Assembly: GCA_033239525.1 (NCBI GenBank)
Contig: BSYO01000006.1
Span: 1,550,001 to 1,614,000, forward strand
Origin: Nepenthes gracilis
Lineage: Eukaryota; Streptophyta; Magnoliopsida; Caryophyllales; Nepenthaceae
Direction of reading: 5' to 3'
DNA: 64,000 bases
Shown here: positions 57,985 to 64,000 of the stretch, piece after piece
Position numbering within the stretch: the stretch's first letter is position 1
Layout of the letters: each line of letters starts with the position of its first letter
The notes under the pieces: model-generated
Database searches by the model: none
Told to the model about the DNA's origin: nothing
What the model saw: the letters and a program-made list of their open reading frames with translations, nothing else
Translations under genes and position numbers: made by a program

Positions 57985-60900
57985 ATGCCTCTAACGCGTT
58001 CCTTTCTCTCCCGCCGGTCTTCCTCAACGAGTTGCTTCTCCCTCTCAAAATCACTGAGAGAATTCAGGACACTGGAACCCACGGCTGATGCAAGCTACGC
58101 CGCGGCAATCTCACGATTAGCTAGAAAGGGTGGCGAACAGAGTGAAAATGATGACGTTTCGTCCGATTCCAGTTGTTGGTCTACGATGCTTCCGGAGCTC
58201 TTAATCGAGATCATACGGCGAGTGGAGGCGAGCGAGGACAAATGGCCCCTTCGCCGAAACGTTGTCGCTTGTGCCTGCGTGTGTAAGAAGTGGAGAGATA
58301 TTACTAAGGAGATTGTGAAGTCCCCTGTTTCTTCTGGCAGAATAACCTTCCCTTCTTGCCTCAAACTGGTCTCTCTCTTCGCCCTTACAAATATTTCGTT
58401 TCTGTGATGGTTATTTTGTTAGGGCATGGTTTATGTGTGAGTTCTTCTTTCAAACTGTGCTTTCTATTTAGTCTGGATAACAATTAGGTAGATTTTGCTT
58501 TCATTGAAGTTTGACTACTACGCAGCTTCTGGAATTTGGATGAGACATAATTGGGTTTGAGAAGTATTCTTGTTCAGATGCATTTACACCTTGCCATTGC
58601 CGCTAAAAAATTGAACAAAAAGGAACGTTTTGTTTTTCTAATTCATAACCTGTTGCATCGTGGAGATTTAGGACTTGGGATGCTACATATTTTGCTAATT
58701 TTGTGCAGTGATGCATATTTCTGATACCCAGAAAGGTGTTCATCAAAAGTTGTATCCCATCTGCCTGCTTTAAGAAACTTTATATGATTGTTGTAGTGAT
58801 ATATTCCCTTCGATTAAATTAAAGATTTTTTTACTCTTAATTGCTAGTCATTTCGTTGCAATGTCTGCACCACCTTTACATGTTCTTCCAGAAATTGTCC
58901 TGCTAAAGTTCCTCGACTGGGCCGTTTTAGATGAACTTATACCAGCTGCATCGTATTTGATTGTACACTCATTTGTCCTTTTTTTTTTTTTTGGCTGGAT
59001 CGACATTTGATGCACCCATATCGTGAGATCTTTGGAGGGTAATATTTATGCAGCCTTACCGTATGCATCTTAGAAATGTTGCATCCATGGTTAAACTCAT
59101 GACCTTTATGTAACAATAAAGCAACTTTTACATGGCATCAAGGCTCATTGACCGACATCAGTTGTATAAATAGATGGAGTAAATTATTATGTGCTACTGG
59201 CTTGATAATTGCCATGTGAGATGATGACGGATGATAGGCAACAATACATGGATTTAACATAGAAGTTCTTTTTTTTTCCCTCCTCCCTTTTCCGTTGATT
59301 TGTTGAGCTGCGACTTTGTTACTTGAACTGGCAGTTGAAAGAATCATCATTCAAAATTTTGGGTCTTCCTCTACATGTAAAAAATCCATCCCTTCTCTAC
59401 TACACTCTTCTCCTTCCAAGGGGGTCTTCGTCTATTGGTAAATCTACCCTCATATCTTTGATCATTGATCGAGTCTGAAGATTGCAATAGTTGTTACGTT
59501 TATTTTTTCTACATCAGTTGCTTCTTATTTTAATTTGTGAGAATCAATGTTCTTGAAACTACTGGCTTAATGGGCATATCAAATCCAACATGTTGGTGAA
59601 CTGTGTGTGGATTTCTTATTTGATAGGTCCTCTGTGGTCTATAATGCATTTAGAAAGCCCTTTGTTAAGTCGGTCTTCAATGTTGGGCAAATTTCGTAAT
59701 ATTAAGTTATACACTGAGTCTACTATTTTACTTTATTATGTCTTTTGTGTTTGAAAAGTGCTTGATAACCGTTCAATCTATTTTATTTCATGGTGCTATA
59801 TAGATTCTAGTTGTTAGCTTAAACTTTGTTTCTTGAAGCTAGATGTAGGCTTAAGTTAAATTGGTCATAAAGCATGCCACGAGTTAGCTGCTTAAATGGC
59901 TTGTATAGAATAATTTTCAGAAGCAAACCGTGACTTAGCCGTGAGCTATCTGCTTAAGTGGCCTGTGTATAGTGACATTTCCAGTGGCGAGTTGCAAGTC
60001 AACCACGTGATGTCCATTCAAACGGAATGCAATTCATGCCTACTTTTTACAACTCGAAACTACTTTGACCAAAGGTTTCCTTGTTGTTTTTAAAAGATAA
60101 AACCTTCTTCAACTTGGAAGAGGGCACAAAATCCGAATTGAAGTGAGAGTGAGCCTTCTTTTCGGTGACTAAAGTGTGCAATATGGAGATTTAGAAAGTC
60201 ACATATTTCTTGAGAGATCATTCTTCATTATTTGAGAAGAGAGTATTGGTGTTTTGAGATTTCTTACACGATTCTAATTTCACTCCTAATATTTGTTCGC
60301 CTATGATCTACAAAGTTTTGAAGTTTGGCTCATGCATAGATTTGAGGTGTGGCTTGGCTAAAAGATTTCAATTAACAGGAAATTCACTCGGAGAGACTAG
60401 TAGGTGTCTAAATAGTTACAAATCTATAGATTTGAAGAGGGCCATAGATAGTCACATGGTCAGGGTTAGTTGACTAGAAACTTTAGTGTGTTTTTTTGTT
60501 AGTTTGCAACTTGACTCTTCTCAAATAGTGGGTTTTCAATTGGTGATTTAAAGCCCAAAGGATTTTTTTGAATGAACTAGTTGTTTAATAGTTTCCTTTT
60601 GTCACCAAATATTATGTTTGCTCTATTTATGCATTTTGTTTTTCATTTTATACATGTGAATAATGATGATTTATATTTAAGTGTATAATAAATTTGCAAT
60701 TTCTTTGTGTATTAAAGTTGCAAGTTTTTATTTTGTACTTACATAAAGAAGTATCTATTCACCCCGTATAGGTGATCATGGGTCTAAATGCTGTTTTCTC
60801 ACCTTTGGTATCACTAGTAGTGTTAAAGGCATGGCTAGGATCATTGTTTCAAGCCTGCAGCCTTTTATGTATCCAGGCGAGCTCATTTGAAGAGGAGCGT

Positions 60901-63118
60901 GCCTAAGCTGTGATGTCTGCCCCTTTAGGGCTTTTGTTTAGATTGCCCATTGGATTTAAGTGTTCCTTCTAATACTGACATCATGTTTGTGAAAATGGCA
61001 TTGATGAAAGCAAAGAGTGGTTGATTGGAATAATAGATGGATATAAATGATGGTGAATTTGCGTTTGAGAATGATTATTTAACATTAGATTTTGTTGTTA
61101 AAGTTGTTGGTGTAAATGAAGTTGCACATCATACTAGATTGAGAATTAGGATGAACCTTTATCAAGAGGGAAAACTTCATTATCTTTGGTAAGTGCATCT
61201 CAGCTACTACGACTTAATGAAGCTGCACATTGTACTAGAGTGAAAACTAGTGGGAACCCTTATCAAGAGGGAAAGCTTCATTGTCTTTGCTAAATTCCTC
61301 TAGGCTACTATGCTGAAGTTTATAGATGAGAAGGATGCTAATTTAGAGGAGACACGAAGATGAAGAAGTCATTGAGGCCTATAAGTCTTATGAACGGGGA
61401 GAATTTTTACTTGATGTTGATGATAAATAGTAGTATTTGCTTGAGTTGTTTGTGAACAATAATTTGAATTCGTTAATCCTGTTCTTTACGTCTGTGGTGA
61501 ACTATCCTTATTAATTACTATTTTTTATATTATTAGTTAAATTTATAGACGACAATATCGGTATCGGTTGTATTAGTATTGGAGATATTGGATAATATGT
61601 ATTAGTATTGGATTATAACGGAAGGAAAAAAAAAATCTGAAAATCATAAGTTGACTGAGTTATATCGGCCACTATATTGACTATATTAGCTAATATAAAA
61701 ATATATCATGATATTGTCACGGTAGTGGGCAATATCAATATTGGGGGTACTCGATACCGGTACATATTGATTGATACGTGTTGTATGGGCCAATATTCAC
61801 ATCTTTTGTTGAACTATCAACCTATGACTATTATTTATAAATGGTTTGGGGGTTTATTTTTTTCTATTATGAGTTTTAACATATGGAAATTCACTGCATG
61901 TGCATCCTTTATACATGTTTCATAGATGTATACATTACTTCTGTTAGGCCAATGCCTTTGCCTAGGCCCCAGTGATCCCTTGCTCTTTCACGTGACTTGC
62001 GCCTAGGCCCCTTAGATCCTTTGGGCCTTCATTCTCCTGGTGCATTTAACAACATCGGATATCATTAATAGTATGTGAATATTGAGATAAGGTACTTGTT
62101 GAACCAGTGTGCCCTAAACTTGTGGTATTAGCTTGTAAGTTGTTTATTCTTGAATTTCATGGATTGCTTTCCCCAATACTTGGGTGAAAAAAAATGGTTC
62201 CCCCCACTTCCCCAAAAAAAAATTTTGTTAATTTGACATTATTCTTCATAGTTAGTCCTTTATAGATCAGGTGTTTTGATTAGGTTGTAAATCTTATGTT
62301 TCCTTTGGTTCTTAACTAGGGGATAATTTGATGTCAAAAACCCCAAAACCTAACCTATATTTTCCCACTTAGCGGGGTTGGCTGCATGGATTCTTTTTGC
62401 ATCTATGCAGCTCTGCCTTTGGCTATTTCCTCTGCTTGCTGAAAATATGCGAAGTTCCTTTAAACTTTTCTCTACTGCTTCTGTGACCATTTTTTTTATC
62501 CTCACGTCTTCTCATTGATGCACTATTTTTACATGGTTAAACCGCCTCTAATGAGTAATCTTGATAATTGTGCAACTTATCAATGGGCATGGTGCAACTT
62601 TTCTTTGCAAAAGTTTTTCTTATTTTATGTGTTTATTTATTTTTTTCTTTTTTCTTAGGATTCATGCAACATGCCAATATGAGTATATCTTGTCCGAAAA
62701 ATTTACTTTATTTTTCATGTATCTTTTTTTCTCTTTTTCTTGGAGGATGGGGCACTCAGAGAGCTTGGAATAGAGGAAGGGAGCGGGTGGGATATTGGTT
62801 AGGAAAGTTAAAAAAGGAAATGCTGAGTTTGTTCTGCTTTGCTCATAATGGACCGAGGCATCTGTTTTTTTACTTTGATGAAACTCGTGAAGAAATTCAG
62901 TTCACATAATTGACCACCATGACTTTTTTAAAAATAAAAAATAAGATTCCTATGCTTACAGTCTTGTACAAATTGATAAACTGTTCAGCCTTGGCACTGA
63001 TTTATGCTGTTTTGTTGATGAATTCAGCCAGGGCCGCGTGAGTTTCCAATTCAATGTCTCATAAAACGGGACAAGAAGAACTCTACATTTTATCTCCACC
63101 TTTCTGTTTCTCCATTAG
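57985..63118 (+). CDS. Tubby-like F-box protein, first two exons (gene continues past window)
   Basis: Exon 1 (57985-58368, 128 codons) encodes a basic Ser-rich start ([16 protein letters not shown]) and the F-box (about residues 65-115): [20 protein letters not shown], then [20 protein letters not shown] and ITFPSCLKL. Exon 2 (63028-63118) follows an AG acceptor and encodes [17 protein letters not shown] then [11 protein letters not shown], the start of the tubby domain; phases agree. Plant TLPs normally join at exactly this SCLK-PGPR point. The rest of the tubby beta-barrel should lie beyond 64000. These proteins bind SKP1 through the F-box and phosphoinositides through the tubby domain; roles in ABA and stress responses are known for some. 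Intron 1 is 4659 bp and its donor, GTCTCT, is weak. Confidence 0.88.
61050..61435 (+). repeat. Coding-like relic with a 100-bp direct duplication
   Basis: Two copies of about 97 bp (about 61116-61210 and 61216-61312) share AATGAAG-TGCACAT, then TATCAAGAGGGAAA-CTTCATT-TCTTTG. The first half reads [19 protein letters not shown] on the plus strand. This has a coding look, but I cannot name the family. It is probably a transposon-derived relic. Confidence 0.3.
61545..61800. repeat. Dispersed GATATTG-rich repeat, copy 2
   Basis: Same family and orientation as 31060-31290. Shared ordered blocks include GGATAATATGTATTAGTA, an A-run, CATAAGTTGACTGAG, TATATCATGATATTGTCA, then CAATATTGGGG. This copy sits inside intron 1 of the tubby-like gene. 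Confidence 0.6.
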
Positions 63119-64000
63119 GTATGTAAATTCGGTCTGGTTATCTGTGACAAATCTCAGAGATCTCTTTCATGTGAGATAAAAAAATATATATATTCCTTGC
63201 AATTTTCTTGTCTATTAATCTTGTGCCAAAATTGTTTGGAACGGTCATGATCTTTGACTATGGAGAGGGTTATAGATCAGTATTATTAATTTGCTTTTTT
63301 GTTTTTGATTTCATTATCCTTGTACGCATCTCTTTGAAGTGGGTCTTGCCTTAGGTTCTCATTTATCAATCCTGTTAAATTGAGAATTGTGTCCGCTTGC
63401 TTCTTGATGGAGTAGCATATTCAATATTCTACTACTTGTCATGCTTCATTTACATTCCTCATATCCCCACGTGATGAGAGTTCTAAGTTTATGGACTGTA
63501 TTCTTGTTGTGATGCACAACATCAGTCTATTGCATGCAAGAAGAGCAACATGGAACGCATGGAAAGAGTTTCATGGTTATCTTATTACTGATATCTTCCC
63601 TATTCAAATGGGGTAGTCTCAGGGTGAAATATGGTATTTGCTGTGACTATCGAAACTTCTTCAAAATAACCAACAGTTTTATTTGAATGACATGGGAGGA
63701 CAGGGAGGAAGAGTTGATAAGAGGATAGAAGAAAAGAGGAACTTCTTGTGTAGTTAGATATATTTCATAGTTTAGCTTATGATGCTTGATTGAGCTGTAC
63801 TCTTAACTAATATTTTGATAATACTTTGGAATTAATAATATCTTCATTTGAAACAGTCTATATGTTGTAAACTTTAATTGCCAAAGTGACACTCTTTGGT
63901 TCTTTATCTATGATTCTTGTTTTACTTTTGCTTGTGGGTCACGTTCTCTTTTTATTTCTTTTCCATTTTCTTGCCAATTCTCTTGTCCTTATTAAGTTTT
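63119..64000 (+). other. Tubby-like gene intron 2 (start), to window edge
   Basis: It begins GTATGT, a good donor. I see no further tubby-domain exon before the window ends. Confidence 0.65.

Larger units (their letters stand above)
58369..63027 (+). other. Tubby-like gene intron 1 (4659 bp) with repeats
   Basis: Contains a dispersed repeat (61545-61800), a direct duplication (about 61115-61312) and otherwise T-rich sequence. Other open frames inside it show no F-box or tubby sequence, so I see no missed exon of this gene. Confidence 0.7.

Overview
This is nuclear DNA of a flowering plant. Genes are spaced far apart, introns are long and AT-rich, and most of the space between genes is retrotransposon debris. 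The protein families (CC-NBS-LRR resistance protein, DOG1-like protein, tubby-like F-box protein, polyubiquitin with a 5' UTR intron) are those of angiosperms. I cannot place the species more closely.

Genes, left to right: (1) an intronless CC-NB-LRR (RGA-type) gene, minus strand, 2407-4968, with five W-boxes upstream. (2) A complete eight-exon ALG2 mannosyltransferase gene, minus strand, 8165-15505, whose exons join in frame to 408 residues. (3) A small gene, plus strand, about 23.2-24.2 kb, for a 64-residue single-span membrane protein with a 5' UTR intron and a 90-nt coding intron that is itself open. (4) A five-unit polyubiquitin gene, plus strand, with its 5' UTR exon near 33.4 kb and CDS at 35357-36511; all five units carry Ser28. 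(5) An intronless DOG1-like gene, plus strand, 44728-45426. (6) The first two exons of a tubby-like F-box gene, plus strand, 57985-63118, which runs off the right edge. These are independent plant genes and do not form a pathway.

Between them: a decayed Ty1/copia remnant (5.5-6.6 kb); a diverged long LTR holding a MULE-type MITE with a 9-bp target duplication (16.6-19.0 kb); three solo LTRs with perfect 5-bp target duplications (21131-22056, 26283-26732, 40294-42756); two weaker LTR candidates (28.6-29.3 kb and 37.6-39.2 kb, the second full of minisatellites); and a complex at 47-56 kb. In that complex a Ty3/gypsy Tat-like remnant is followed by a 57-bp minisatellite and a probable 3' LTR, and into that LTR a tandem TRIM array has inserted (54059-55488), flanked by the target duplication CTTAA.

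I see no CRISPR array, operon, defence island or clearly new molecular system. The most notable items are the TRIM array inside a single target duplication, the Ser28 polyubiquitin with non-homogenised repeats, and the layered retrotransposon nest around both. All calls come from reading the sequence by eye; no database search was possible.
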